From Enoplolaimus lenunculus (Eukaryota > Nematoda > Enoplea > Enoplida > Thoracostomopsidae), in contig JASANG010002536.1 of assembly GCA_030248215.1 (NCBI GenBank), forward strand, positions 84,916 to 148,915: a DNA stretch of 64,000 nucleotides, in the 5' to 3' direction. Positions 44,681 to 56,699 of the stretch are shown in pieces (positions within the stretch are counted from its first letter, which is position 1; every line of letters begins with the position of its first letter). The notes beneath the pieces are model-generated. The model was not told where the DNA came from. It made no database searches and saw only the letters and a list, made by a program, of their open reading frames with translations. Position numbers and translations under genes: made by a program.

Positions 44681-45080
44681 GAAGTCAGATACAGTTTTAG
44701 TATTAAATCCCGACGTAAAATTTTAAGTTTGCGCAGCTTCGGTGGGGAACACAATCCTAAGACTCCCTAAGATTCGACTTTGTTGACAATTAAAAACCGT
44801 TGTTTTGCATTTTAGCGTCTATGTTCAACATTTATGGGTAACGGCTCTTGTACGCTTACCTCCACATGTTTCGAAATTTTGAAGTCAGATACATTTTTAT
44901 TATTAAATCCCGATGTAAAATTTTAAGGTTGCGCAGCTTCGGTGGGGAACACAATCCCGAAAACGCCCATATCCGCGTTTGGTAACAATTGAAAACCGTT
45001 GGTTTGCATTTAGCGTCTATGTTTAACGTTTATCCTTAACAGCTCTTGTACGCTTACCTTCATATGTTTCCAGATTTTCA
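44681..45080. repeat. tandem duplication, period 200 bp
   Basis: GAAGTCAGATACA starts both units (44681 and 44881). Each unit contains GCGCAGCTTCGGTGGGGAAC, AGCGTCTATGTT and CTCTTGTACGCTTACCT. The units have diverged noticeably, so the event is old. Confidence 0.75.
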
Positions 45081-46780
45081 TATTTTAACACAATTTAACC
45101 CTAATAGGCAGGGCTTTTGCTTTAGGTTTAAGCTTAGGCACAAAGTTGTGGTACAAAGTTTACAAGTACCCAGGTACGCCTAGACGGTGAGACAAGAGCG
45201 AAGTTACACTTGAGTGGTTTCGCTGTACGAAAACAACTTGAAATTCATGGACGAAAGTATACACCTGAAACATTTGATACTGTACCGGAAATTGTTGTAG
45301 GAAATGTAAATGTAAACGAGACAATTTAAATCCAAATAGGACGAAGAATTTTTCAGGCACCTTACGGCACCGAGTGTTTTGCGCAGAACCCGCGCGGTGA
45401 GCGTAGCGCAACCTTGAAACCCCTTCACCAAACCATTAATTTTAAGTAATGTTTTCCCGGTTAAAATATTACGAGCTTTGTGCGTAATCTAAATTGAAAC
45501 AGCACTTTCCGTCTTCCATCATACAAATTATTGTGGCTTCTGCCTTGAACGACCGGTTTTGAATTTTCAAACCCTTACGGTAAAGAGTTAGCCAAATCTG
45601 TACAATCTAACGATATTGATGAAACTCGATAAAGCTACAAATATATTTGCTTTCAGCTGTTATTTTCAATGTATAAACTGAACCAGAGTTGACATTTTCG
45701 TGTAATGGAAGATGTCCCAGTAAAATAAAATGGAGGCTGGCAATATATGACCGATATATGCATGAGCGTTTAAAGTTTATGCAGTTTGATTATGATTAAA
45801 ATGGTCACCACCGCTTTGAATTGGTTTGTTCATAGTTGCTATTTTCAAGTTGTTTATTTCACTGTAATTTAATTTATATTCAGTATTTATAATTAACTAC
45901 TGAAAGAATGACAGTTAAAATCTTTCGTTGTGAAACTATAGTCAATTAGTACTGAGAAAAATGTACGCAAATTTATGCTTATTTAAGTTGTAACACATTA
46001 TTTTAAATTTACGCGAATTGTATTAGAAGCAAACCAGCCCAGAAGTTCTAGTCTACGAATATAAACTTTTTCTGCTGGTCTTCGGCAAACAGTTTGGAAA
46101 AACCGTTTGATTCAAATCATGGACGTGAAAAGATTTGGAAATGGAAGGGTAAACTTCCTATGACAATTATTCATAAAAGGCTTTGAGCGACAAAGTCAAA
46201 CAATGTCAACAGAACCCTATTGCAAATCAGAGTGCTACCGGATATCCGGCTCCGGCAAAAAATCGTCTGCCAGCTCCGGTTTTTAACTTGTCGGATATTT
46301 TTCAAAAGTTTCAAAAAATCGAACCCATCATTTGTATATGCCAGCTGCCAATGAAACTGATTAACTGCTACACCTGTACATATTATTTCAAACATACATG
46401 TGTTTAATGTCCGCGCACGTGTTTTCTCGAACACAGTGAAGTTTTACCAAACAATCGCAAACAGTTAGCATTCCCGCAGCAGTTTGGTCTGTACAATCCT
46501 TCAATCAAAAGCAGTTTGTATTCTATTAATAGTTGTTTGGACAGCCCCGAACTGTAATTGTCTTGGAACGTTCCAGTTGCCAACTGGGGCAAATTGCTGT
46601 TTGGAGAACAACATATGATATGTCTATTACATTTAAAATATTTATGTGAACCGCACTGAACAAAAATCACGGCGATTTAGCGAGTGATTGACCCATATGC
46701 AAAGGTATCGCAAGGCTATGAAACGTACTTGCTAAGCACAACCTCAATTTAGACCGACCAACCTCACATGTAACACCACA
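45081..46780. other. intergenic stretch, no gene seen
   Basis: Several frames of 74-88 codons at 46171-46670 run on both strands without supporting features. None is called. Confidence 0.4.
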
Positions 46781-46781
46781 C

Positions 46782-46812
46782 GAAACCTGGACGCCCCTTA
46801 AAGTAACATGGG
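46782..46812 (+). mobile_element. end fragment of a hAT-like MITE
   Basis: CCTGGACGCCCCTTAAAGTA followed by ACATGGGCC is the family terminus. The rest of the element is missing to the left. Confidence 0.55.
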
Positions 46813-47309
46813 CCAAAATTTTAGTTCCCATCGAAAAGCTTTAACCTCGCTCAATATCATCTGAAACTTTTGCACGCGTGTCCAAAAAAATTTCTGCCCC
46901 CTAGAATGTTGAGCTGCCTTCGGGCCTATTAGGATTAATACAGTTAGGCTTAAGCGCATGTATAAGTTTTCCATTTACAAGCCTAACAATGCATTGCAAG
47001 CGTGTTCAAGAGACACGTTTTTGGCTGCTAATTTTGCATTTTAAGCAGACCAAATTTCCGCAACAAACACATATCGTAGATGTGTTATTAAATTCGTGCA
47101 CATAACCCATGTTGAAGTTCGCTATTAAAGGCTCAGTTTGAAGCGTTAAAACGTGACAATTGAAATAATTGTACAGCGGCAGTAAAAAATATCTTCCGCG
47201 TTTATTACCAACTTTTGATTAGAACTAGCATTTTATGAACTGAAGCAGGTAACCTGATCTATTTCTTTATGTGGTACGTTGAAATGTCAAGTAACTCATG
47301 TGCAGCCAT

Positions 47310-47465
47310 TATATGTAATATATAATATATACATAAATATAAATATATATAATATATAAATATATATATATTTATATATATATTTATATATTTATATATA
47401 TATTTATATATCTATGTATATATTATATATATTTATTTTATATATATGTATATGTATAGGTATAT
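47310..47465. repeat. AT microsatellite
   Basis: ATATATTTATAT-type units over about 150 bp. Confidence 0.85.
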
Positions 47466-48454
47466 ACAGTTTGTCAGGCGTGAATAAACCTTTTACCACA
47501 CGACATAGATTTATGGTAGTGCGCTGATACCTGAACCAAAGTAAACTAAACCCTAGTTTTAGCTATAGGTATATCTACCACCAGTTCAGCATAGTTGTAG
47601 GGGACGGTTTTGTCTACAAACAGTACTGCTTTTAGTTTTGAGGTATGCTTGGCTGGTGTTTTTTGTCAATTTATTATGTTAGTTTACTCTGTATACATAT
47701 GTTGTTCGTGCATATATCGAAATATTACCGCCGGAGGCTAGAGCAGTTGTTTAATTTGCGACGTGTATCATGTAACTGGTTGGTTTTGTAAAATGTGTTT
47801 CCGAAATTCAAAACATTTCTATTCAGTTACCACCCCCCTCCCAGCCAGGTGAGCTGGCTTATTATGTTGAGAGTAAACTTTTGTTCGTGCGCCTTGTATT
47901 TTCAACTTTACAGTTTTTATTGACAGCTCGAATAACTTGAACAGGTAAAACATTTCAATTGCTCACTTTCAACTCGAGTTTTTAATGCTATTTCGAAAAT
48001 ATTCTTTGCACAAAACGGGATCACCCCCTCACATATGAGGGACAGGGTAGTCTGGGTATAGAACGTACCTCAAATTGTAAAAGGACTGAAAACAAAAAAA
48101 TATAGACGCACAGTTCTTTTACCCCGTATATTAATAGCTTTTTCTGCTTTCATGGTTTCAAGCCCTTCTCTATATAAGAGGGGGAACGGATCAAAACATA
48201 ACGCGTGCCGGGTGCATGCTTTAGTGCGCAAAATGTACACGTTGCATACTCTTGTTGAAGTATACATCATCCACTCTCAATGGATTGAAATATAAAATTC
48301 TTGAAACTAAAAAACTTTAGTCATTGTATATGTTGGTCGTTTACTCACTAATTCTTAAAGGCAATGGTGCCAATGTTCATGTTCAACTGAGATGGCTTCA
48401 TATGTCATGCCAGCGGTTTTGGGATTTTATTGCTGATATTTTAAAACAAATGTA
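47466..48454. other. intergenic stretch, no gene seen
   Basis: No supported exon or recognised repeat. Confidence 0.4.
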
Positions 48455-48657
48455 GCATACATCACCAGTTGGTGATAACAGTTAGTAAACGAACTACTAA
48501 ACGGTGAGGTTAGAAATTCAGCGTATTCGTTGCACTTGAATTAACCGGCTTCTTTGAAATTTCTCTGATTGAAAAATTTTACACTTTCCTTTTTGAAAAT
48601 CTATTTCACTAACTGGTGTTAGGTACAATACATACAGCAGAGAATACGGCTATTAAA
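48455..48657. mobile_element. TIR MITE, CACCAGTTGGTGAT family
   Basis: ACATCACCAGTTGGTGATAA at the left and TTCACTAACTGGTGTTAGG and GAGAATACGGC at the right. The copy is diverged. Confidence 0.5.
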
Positions 48658-48669
48658 TGACATCAACAA

Positions 48670-48940
48670 TTAACCCTTTCTCACATGAATATTTTCTATT
48701 TCCCCTGAGACCTACTTTTATGCTAGGATTCGAACTCCAGTAACTGGAGTGGGAGGCGAATACCATCACCACTCAGCTATAGGAGCTTGACGCTCGAGCC
48801 CGAGGGGACTCTCACGTCGTGTGGTGATTTAGTACTGTGTATACGTGTTGCAATTGGTAAACACGGTGCGATATATACTATTTAACGTATATACACTGCG
48901 CTGAGTTGCCTACAGGCAACTAAATATGAGAAGGGGTTAA
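48670..48940 (-). mobile_element. TTAA-flanked MITE with a tRNA-like core, reverse, full length
   Basis: Exactly 271 bp from TTAA to TTAA, the same length as the copy at 2165. Ends TTAACCCTTTCTCACATGAA and (inverted) TTAACCCCTTCTCATATT. On the minus strand the A box region TAGCTGAGTGG and B box AGTTCGAATCC are both kept. Similarity to the 2.2-2.7 kb copies is high, so this is a young copy. Confidence 0.8.
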
Positions 48941-49052
48941 TGTTGAACGTAATCTACAGTAAAAATGGACGACAAAAAGTTTTATTTCAGATGCTAAAAT
49001 TCGATCTAAAATTTTAAATTTTAAGAAGTTCTCTATACTTGTGACTTTTTTA

Positions 49053-49105
49053 ATGTCGTCCGGTGTCGTCCTACGGTAACGCACGTCACTTGCCACATGG
49101 CACTG
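49053..49105. repeat. fragment of the GC-rich palindromic repeat
   Basis: GTCGTCCGGTGTCGTCCTAC and GTAACGCACGTCACTTGCC match one arm of the element at 43912. Confidence 0.5.
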
Positions 49106-49198
49106 CATAACCATTTAAGAACTAAAGATAGTAAAATAGGTAGCGCTAAACTACTCATTGTCGTAACATTTCTTTTAAATTAGGTATTCCAACACAAT

Positions 49199-49646
49199 TA
49201 CTGTATTGACCCGAATAAGAGGGGGGACTGATATTTATTTGGCCTCTCCAAAGGGTACCCCCCTTGTTATTTGGTTACGAACTGTTATTTATTTTTAACC
49301 CACGCTCCATCGCCCTTCGTTACTTATATATATCCGGTACTGCAATTATCCGTTGAATTAAACATTTATTTCTCTTGTGTCAATAGCTTGAGCGATAATA
49401 CAAGGTAATCATTATGAATGTACTTTCAAAATTTATACGCTTTAAAGTTTCGAACTCAAATTATTTGGTCCTGGAGTCATTTATGCGCTAAAATTAAGGG
49501 CTAATTGACATTTATGGACTCTAATTAGGGTTTAGGGACTCTATCCGCTTACGAAACTCATATTAGGGATATGGACTCCTATTGATTTGGACTCAAAATG
49601 AGGGCCCTCCTCTTATTACCCCCCTTTTATTCGGGTCAATACAGTA
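49199..49646 (+). mobile_element. TA-flanked MITE, reference copy (about 446 bp)
   Basis: TA at both ends (49199-49200 and 49645-49646). Inverted ends CTGTATTGACCCGAATAAGA and (right, inverted) CTGTATTGACCCGAATAAAA are nearly perfect. The element has no reading frame of note. Other copies: 30656, 31933, 37932, 42080 and 53486. Confidence 0.82.
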
Positions 49647-52600
49647 GCTGAAATGGGTAATTAAATCGTCGCTTCTTGTCAAACTTGCACGCCGTTGTAA
49701 CCTGTAAATGGTTGAAATTTGAAAAATCTGAGCACGAAAACGGTATTAAAATAGTGCTATTTATGCGACGGTATAATTTTATCAATTCAATATGTAATTT
49801 TGGTCAAACATCCATTAGCAATATAAATTCAGATTGCAATTCTAAGCCAAAAAATGAAATCAAGTCTACGAAAAACAAACTTAGCCTTAAGAACAGAGCC
49901 GGAGCAGACAGGGGTGGGTGCTACCCGATACACACACACACTGGGGGCCCTCAAACTCGCGAGCGAAGCGCACAAGAAGCCAGGCGCATTTTAAAACTTC
50001 GGCAGGTTTTGTATGGGTGGGGGACGCCAAATGGGGTGTATGAGGGTGGATGCTCCGGCCGTGCCTAAACCATTTCTGAACCACCTCTGTGTGGCGTCAA
50101 GGTTGTACACCCATACACATGGCTTTAGGCAATTGCATTACGCTAGTGGCTCTCGCACAGCTTCTGGTGGTATTCCAATAGCGTTTTTTATTCTCAGAGC
50201 TCGCATAGTCACACATTTTGTTTGCTCGCTTGTTCAAGGTCGTAGTCAAAGGTTGTTAGGGACAAACCACTTCCATCATTCGTATCCAGTGTCTCCTAGA
50301 AACGTTTTCAGATGGTACATATAAATCGCACTTCAAAATTTTTAAAAACTGCAACCCGTACCTCGTTTAAATGCTCTGGTTACGTCCCTGTAGTATCGCT
50401 GCCAGGTTTTCGTTTCGGGAGTTTTTAATCTCATAAAAACATTTCTGACGTCATGGATCCAGATTGTTTTAAATCCTGCTAAAAGGTCTTTAACGTTGTC
50501 TCAAAATTTCCAGAAGAGCGTACCCATTCTATGCTTCCCCTTGTATACGCCCCTGCGCCCTTGCGGTCCTGTTTCGTATAGTTATATGTCAGTTTCTTCT
50601 ATACTGGATTGGTACTATATGCCATCAGCGGAAATGCATGATTGGTTGCGAGATATTGTGGTTCAGGTTTTAGTGATAAATGTAGACTTACTTTTCTTAT
50701 ATAACCCAATGAAATGCCATTATTGTTGCTATAAGGCAGGTTCTTGTGTAGAATATAACCCTAAATGAAGGTCAATAGTTGTAGTGTGTTTTAAGGCATG
50801 TTTATAAGAGCGGTTCGCGAATGAACCTGAAAATAAGCATAGCGTTAAAACTACGCTACTTCTTTGCTGTTTTTCACACTAGTGCTAAGCTGAAAAATCT
50901 TATAGGGCCGCCTGATCCCCTACACTACAGTGTATTCTTTCTTGAATTTATATGGTGTAAGCCCTGTGCAAAACCTGAAACTAAGCCAAAGTCTAAGCCT
51001 TTCTTGCTATTTCAGTCAGTATGTTCATGCTGGACTGGGCTGATTTGGGAGAAGGTAAACAAGTACCAAAACACCTGCATGATTTCAAGTGAAGTCAACT
51101 TTCCAATCGAAATTTCAGTCATCATATAGTGATTGAAAGAGTAGCATATGCTTAGCCTTAGCCTTAGCCTTACGTTTAGTTTTAACTTTTACACTTTTAC
51201 CTATTTACGTGAAAATTGTTCGAATACACACCGTTACACAACTGGAAAAATGTATCATTATATCACAGTTTCAAATTATATTTGAAAAATCTATTGTCTC
51301 CTGTTCATTTGTGATTTTGATGTCCAAGAAACGCTAAATTATGACCATTCCATGTTTATATGTATACCTATAACCCTATAGCCATGATCGCCAAAATCTC
51401 GCCAGCGAAACGAGTGAGAATCAAAATGCGACTATCAATTTATAAGCTGGGGGTAACCTTACCATTTATTCCAAAGTTATTTTGTGTTTTTTTGCAAGAT
51501 GCCTAATATTCGGATCGCAAAATGGGTATGCCAAACCTTGCCCCACTCCGGCTCCGGCCCCACTGGCTGGTGCACTTGATCGCGACCCGTCCTTTGAACC
51601 CAAATTAATTGAGTTTATGACGTCATTAAAGCAAATAAAAAAATTGGTCTTGAAATGTCTCAAGAATTTTTTGACATTTTTTTTACCTCAAAACCGTTCA
51701 TTCTCTTGGCCTAGAATGTCTGGCTTTTTAAACCACACGACAGAGAACTTATAATATTTTTATTTATTTGTGTGCGTGTGGCCAACGAAACCGACATTTT
51801 GCCACAGTCAGGGGCGTAGTCACAATTTTATTTCGAACGGATAACATAAAATTTGTTGCAAGCGAATGAAACGACCAAACAATTTTAGCTTTTTTTAGTT
51901 CCAGAAGAATATTGCAAATCTTGTCTCAGGTACGTGTTGCTCCAGATATTTCGGGACAGAATATATATCCACCGATCAAGTCCACTTGTATATAAGTTTC
52001 TGGCCAAAGTTGATCATTTTTTACCCCACCCCCCGTTGTGAGTTCACATTCTGAAATCGGCAAAATGCTTTTTAAATTTTTTTCCACTTTCCGTCAAAGG
52101 CTTTAAGTAAGCAATGTGTGTCCTTGATTCATCAGAGTAAATAAAGTTTGGCATATGTAGGATTAAAGGTTATTATTTTGCGATAATTCAGTAACCGTAT
52201 TTGTAGGTTGATATTTGTCAAAAAATGCAAAACCGCACGTTCCGAATTTTAAGGGTTTAATGTGCAGTGTTTGCTTTTGAGTCAACCGGTTAATACGGTT
52301 GTTTCGCGAGGTAATATAGTTTTGGTAAGTATGTATGCTCGTCACAATACATGAATAAACTCTAAAAGCTATGACAGGTCACAGATACAAGTAAATCTCA
52401 AATACCTAATTCAAATTTGGTCGCTTGTTCGGACTGTGTATGGTACAAACACCGGTAGGGACGGTAGAAATTCTAGATACACAATGTAGATGCAGCAACA
52501 GATCTGTAAAATGCTTTGAACCAAAATTACGGCGTGATTCACCCCCGTACCTTCTAGAAATACGACCCGTTACTTTAAACGGGAATTGTGCCCAGAGGGG

Positions 52601-53485
52601 GCAGATGGACTCTACCTCCTTAAAAAATTTTGTCGAACTATAAAAATGTTAGTACTATTTGTGAGTTTATTCAACCGCATGCTTTTCCAAAAGTTATTTT
52701 GACCTTCTAGTAGGTACAGCTGGCTACGGGCCTGGCTAAAACTGTACCCGAACTTCATCTCACGTTTTGATAGTTAAAGCTTCCTGTATTTACTCAACTA
52801 CATAATTCAGAGTGACATTTGGTTCGAGCACTGTGCATAAGCAACGAAGCTTAGCTAATGGAAACGTAGAGTCCTACCCCGAAGCATAATTTTTGATCAG
52901 TAACGAATAGGAAAATTTCAAGCAACGTGAACTAATCCGTTGAATTGGTTAAAACTCACTATATTAGTCGTATGTTGGGGCAGTACTTGACCAGATTTAG
53001 CGAGTGCATAATTACGCATAGTCGTCTGTAGAAGAGAAACTAAGATACAGGTTTTACTTTGGGGTTAAGTTACTACTAAATAATTACGGAAGCCTTAAAA
53101 TCTCTGTCATGGAAGTGTAGGAAAGATAAAGACACATGCCTTGTCCCAAAGGTTCAGGAAACACAGAAAAAACGTTTTAGAGGTGTTTAGAGTAACCGTC
53201 AGTAGCTGAAATTTATTTAATATAGTTTTACCGATTTGCTACGCTCGTTCACAAAATTTGAAAATTTGTTTGCGCGAGGTTTATTTTCAACAGAAATCAC
53301 TTTCTGGCTACGCTCTTTGAAGTCATGCATTAATTTCATGGATTGAGAAAAGTTTAATTAAGTACATAAGCAGTAGAAATAATTTTTGACTGCGTTGAGC
53401 TGCTACAGCTGTAAAACTGCTTGCTGACAAAATTTAGAAGCTGACTGTTCCCTTAATTTCGCACTGAGTGCTTTTCTATCGGTAC
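49647..53485. other. 3.8 kb intergenic stretch, no gene supported
   Basis: Scattered TTAGGC-like motifs (51150), a CGAAACGAG-type motif (51400) and an end fragment of the CCCGTAGCC MITE (about 52715). Frames of 60-130 codons at 49676, 50013, 50496 and 50821 lack splice or protein-family support. Confidence 0.4.
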
Positions 53486-53790
53486 TGTGCTGACCCGAAT
53501 AAGAGGACTACTGACTAATATTTATTATTCCTGTCCATAGCGAGAACCATAGTCGTTCGGTTGCTGACTGCGGCCCATGTTAGTTTAAGGGGCGTCCAGG
53601 TTTCTGGTGGGTCTATAACAGAGTAGGTTTAGATTCTATAGATTACATTTTTTGCTTAGGCTTAGGCTTAGGCTTAAACTTAGGGATACGCTTAATACTG
53701 TTATGCTGTTATGCCCCTAAAAGGAACATTGGCCCTGACTGTTATTTGGTTTTAATTCGTCTGCTTAGCCATAAGGCTTAGGTAAAAACT
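53486..53790 (+). mobile_element. TA-flanked MITE, truncated and interrupted
   Basis: It starts TACTGTGCTGACCCGAATAA. A hAT-like MITE has inserted at 53571, after which the older element continues with TGTTATTTGGTTTTAATTCG before similarity is lost. Confidence 0.6.
53572..53734 (-). mobile_element. hAT-like MITE nested in a TA-flanked MITE
   Basis: Ends GGCCCATGTTAGTTTAAGGG and (inverted) GGCCAATGTTCCTTTTAGGG. Flanks CTGACTGC and CTGACTGT match at 7/8. A TTAGGC array lies at 53655-53685. The nesting fixes the 8-bp target duplication, because the uninterrupted host element is known from 49199. Confidence 0.82.
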
Positions 53791-54179
53791 TAGGCAATTG
53801 TTAAAAGCTTAGGATTAGATAATGGGAACCTATGTCTAAGCTTTTGATGTTAAGTGTACAAGAGGTCCATAATAAATATGATTCGTGTAAAATTGTCTCA
53901 GTTTAGTTTTGGCAAGTATAACGTCTTATAAAAATTATCAAGGATATTTTATCCCGATTAAAACATGTGGTACGCATTTTTCCGAGACCACTCCTATTAG
54001 AAAATTGTCGATGGTAGTCAATATATTATTCGGTCATTAATGTGGCAAAGATGGAAATTTATTGCATAGTATGTAATCAATTACTGTATACTTTATTTAT
54101 TTAGTGCGTTCTGTTTATTATAATTATAAAAAAGAAATTTGTATTTTAATAACGCTAATTAAACCACACAAATTGTTGT

Positions 54180-54310
54180 TATATATGTTTATATATATTA
54201 TACATTATATATACATATATATTTGTATATATGTTATATATAAGTTTATATATATATTATATATATTATATATATACATATATACACATATATATGCATA
54301 TATATAAATG
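54180..54310. repeat. AT microsatellite
   Basis: TATA-rich tract with (ATATAC) and (ATATGC) variants. Confidence 0.85.
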
Positions 54311-54488
54311 TTGGGTATTTTACACGAATTCATAAAGCATGAAACAGAACAACCCGTTGCGGACCCAGAGAAATGGAATGATGTATCCCCCACTGACCCT
54401 GCTGTGTTGAAAAGTTTGCGACAGAAATAGTTTGTCAAAAGCTTATTATGTGCTGTATAGCTCAACAAGAGTTGTTCTATACTTTTGT

Positions 54489-54605
54489 TGACGTCCGGCG
54501 CCGCCCGTCCCCCCCCGGGGGGGGTGCGCCCCCCCGGGCCCCCCGCGGGGGCCCGGGGGCCCCGGGGGGGGAGGGGAGGGAAAAAAACAAGGGAGAAAAA
54601 AGAAA

Positions 54606-54644
<39 letters not shown>

Positions 54645-54715
54645 AAGAAAAGGGCAACCCCAACCGAAAAGAAAAAAAAAATAAAAGAAGAAAAAAAAAA
54701 AAAAGGCGCTATAAG
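54489..54715. other. C/G and purine run, probable sequencing or assembly artefact
   Basis: It begins as the GC-rich palindromic repeat (ACGTCCGGCGCCGCCCGTC). It then turns into alternating C and G runs, a G run of over 30 bases (about 54608-54643), and A/G stutter to 54710. Long reading frames crossing it on both strands are meaningless. It marks a sharp change in the kind of sequence. Confidence 0.75.
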
Positions 54716-54719
54716 TCAG

Positions 54720-55700
54720 AAAGTAAAAACAGCGCCGCCTACCCTCGGCAACTTTCTGCTTATGGTTGGAAAAAGATCGAATGCGCTGCGCTATGCTAGG
54801 CCCGCGACTGGGGTAGGTTCGTCCCAAAGTCACCAACACAGGGAATCACGGGGATCCGCGAAAATAGCAGTCACCCCAGCGTAACCAAACCGAAGTGCAC
54901 CCACGTTTCGAGAACAGTAACTTCACTCAGCCTAAGAGCATCGAACCGAAGCAGGAAAATCCAGCGGAATACCCTAAGCATAAGCGTTCCTGCAAGAAAC
55001 CGGTCACCAAAAGATAAGTGCAAACCGATCTGACCACACCTAAAGATTCCGCCTACGGATCTGACTAGAGAACACATATTGTCACCCTACCGCGTGACAA
55101 TCAAGCAAAATTAGGCCGGCGCGAATAACAGTAAGTTATGAGCGCCGCAAATTTTCCATCGCGCTTAATTTCACGTAACAAATCACATCGGCCTAAGTTA
55201 CGAAATCTCACAGGCGCCGCTAAAACAACGAATTCCAGAACTCTAAACGCGCCGAATAATTTGACAGAAAAGACAACAGCCGAAAATGTTTTCGGCTTAC
55301 GAACAATCAATCTATGAACTCAAACTGGCTAAAAATCTGAAACAATGCTCGATAAAACAATTGAAATATCCGGATCCGGTCAACATCTAAATTAACGCAT
55401 TCAAGAACTCAGGCAACTCAACTCGACCTAAGCTCAGCGCATGCGTGACTAGCGTAAGCACTCAGAAACACGAGAAAAATACGGGTTAATTCAACAACGA
55501 TATTTACAAAGAAACGGGGACGGGGCGGTAGTCCCGGACCCGACATCAAAGTAAATGGTTGAACGTGTGTGTGTGAAGTAAATACTATGTGCAGAAACTC
55601 AACCTATTAATTTATTAACAAAATAACATGTAACACTGGGTTAAGAAAACTAACACCTAAATTCTGGCAACAAGTACACCCGAACTAAAGAAACAGCACA
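54720..55700. other. GC-richer non-coding stretch right of the junction
   Basis: Base composition is more even than to the left, and none of the repeat families of 1-54 kb appears. No supported gene. Confidence 0.45.
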
Positions 55701-55708
55701 AATCTTAC

Positions 55709-55864
55709 CAGCGCATCCTCCTCGGCGTTACGCATTCGCAGAGCCTCGAGCTCAGCTTCGACCTCAGGCGTTAAGTGAGCTACCGCCCACCGAACCCCAG
55801 ATGTGGAAGGCTGAAACTCGTCAGCTTCAGGATTTAGCGGGGACGACGGTGTACTCCTTGCCAT
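55709..55864 (-). CDS. possible 52-codon first exon, unknown product
   Basis: On the minus strand an ATG at 55864 opens 52 codons (MARSTPSSPLNPEADEF at the start, then an acidic helix with EVEAELEALRMRNAEEDAL). It runs straight into a good donor CTG|GTAAGA. The Ser/Pro-rich start and charged helix have coding character. No convincing next exon was identified: a TTGCCAG acceptor about 40 nt on leads to a stop after 18 codons. It may be the first exon of a gene or of a mobile element's structural gene. Confidence 0.35.
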
Positions 55865-56044
55865 TTCAACCGAGCGACGTTAATTGCCTAAGTATAACGT
55901 TAGTTGTGATTCTACACTACGGCTAAAAACACATAACACCAAAATCTATAAGCCAGCTCGGACTCTCTCGATAGTCTCAAGAGCCGTTAAACACCGGTGT
56001 AAAGCAATAACCATGGCGTAAGCAAGAATATAAACAACTCTTAC

Positions 56045-56224
56045 CAATAATTCAGGGACGACCGATTCGGGCCGTGGTAACGGCCGAATCTGCGGATTTG
56101 CTTGTGACAATCCGGACCAAAATGGGGATTCCGCCGCTGACCAATGACACCAATCCTCCCCGGTCGCCCAGGTCCAACTCCGCTGCTGCCGCAGGGAGTT
56201 ACTTAACCCCGTAAAATTCTGCAT
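56045..56224 (-). CDS. possible 60-codon exon, unknown product
   Basis: Minus-strand ATG at 56224 opens 60 codons (MQNFTGLSNS at the start, then a Trp-rich middle with GEDWCHWSAAESPFWSG), ending at donor TTATTG|GTAAGAG. It is upstream of the exon at 55864 in transcription order, but splicing to that one does not give an open frame from the sites I can see. Unknown family. Confidence 0.3.
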
Positions 56225-56358
56225 TTTAAAACACAAAATTCAAATCCACTCACGAAACCACTTAGTAAAGCCAAAACTACAAAAACGGCGTTGCAAAAAT
56301 GATACTCAAATCTCCCAAATTTTGGACAGGTCAGCGACGAGTGAGCGAAAATTTTTTG

Positions 56359-56389
56359 GGTTATGCAAAATTAGTAATTTTGCATAACC
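56359..56389. repeat. perfect 31-nt palindrome
   Basis: GGTTATGCAAAATTA, a central G, then TAATTTTGCATAACC: 15-bp arms without mismatch. It could be a protein-binding site, a replication or recombination site, or a transcript hairpin. No neighbour settles which. Confidence 0.7.
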
Positions 56390-56699
56390 AGTTTCGGTAA
56401 ACACATCAAATTAACCTATGTTTTACACAATTTCAGAGAACCCAATCGACAACTCAGCAAAACTATACAAAACCTCCTACGCAGATAAACTACTTTCTAT
56501 ATTACGCAAAATACAATAATCGCAATATTCAAAATCCACGTGTTACTCTAAACTACACATACAGCCGCCATATTTAAAAACAAGCCAAGGAAACGATTAT
56601 TCAACATAGCTAATAATCACAATAATTTCGATGGTAATCGAAATTTTTCTGTAGGTTTTCAAATACGCAGAAAACGAAAATTTCGCTAGAATTAAGTGT

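Noticed and set aside
54205-54839. Reading frames of 78-152 codons with long Pro, Gly or Phe runs
   Set aside because: They are translations of the C/G and purine artefact and the neighbouring AT microsatellite.
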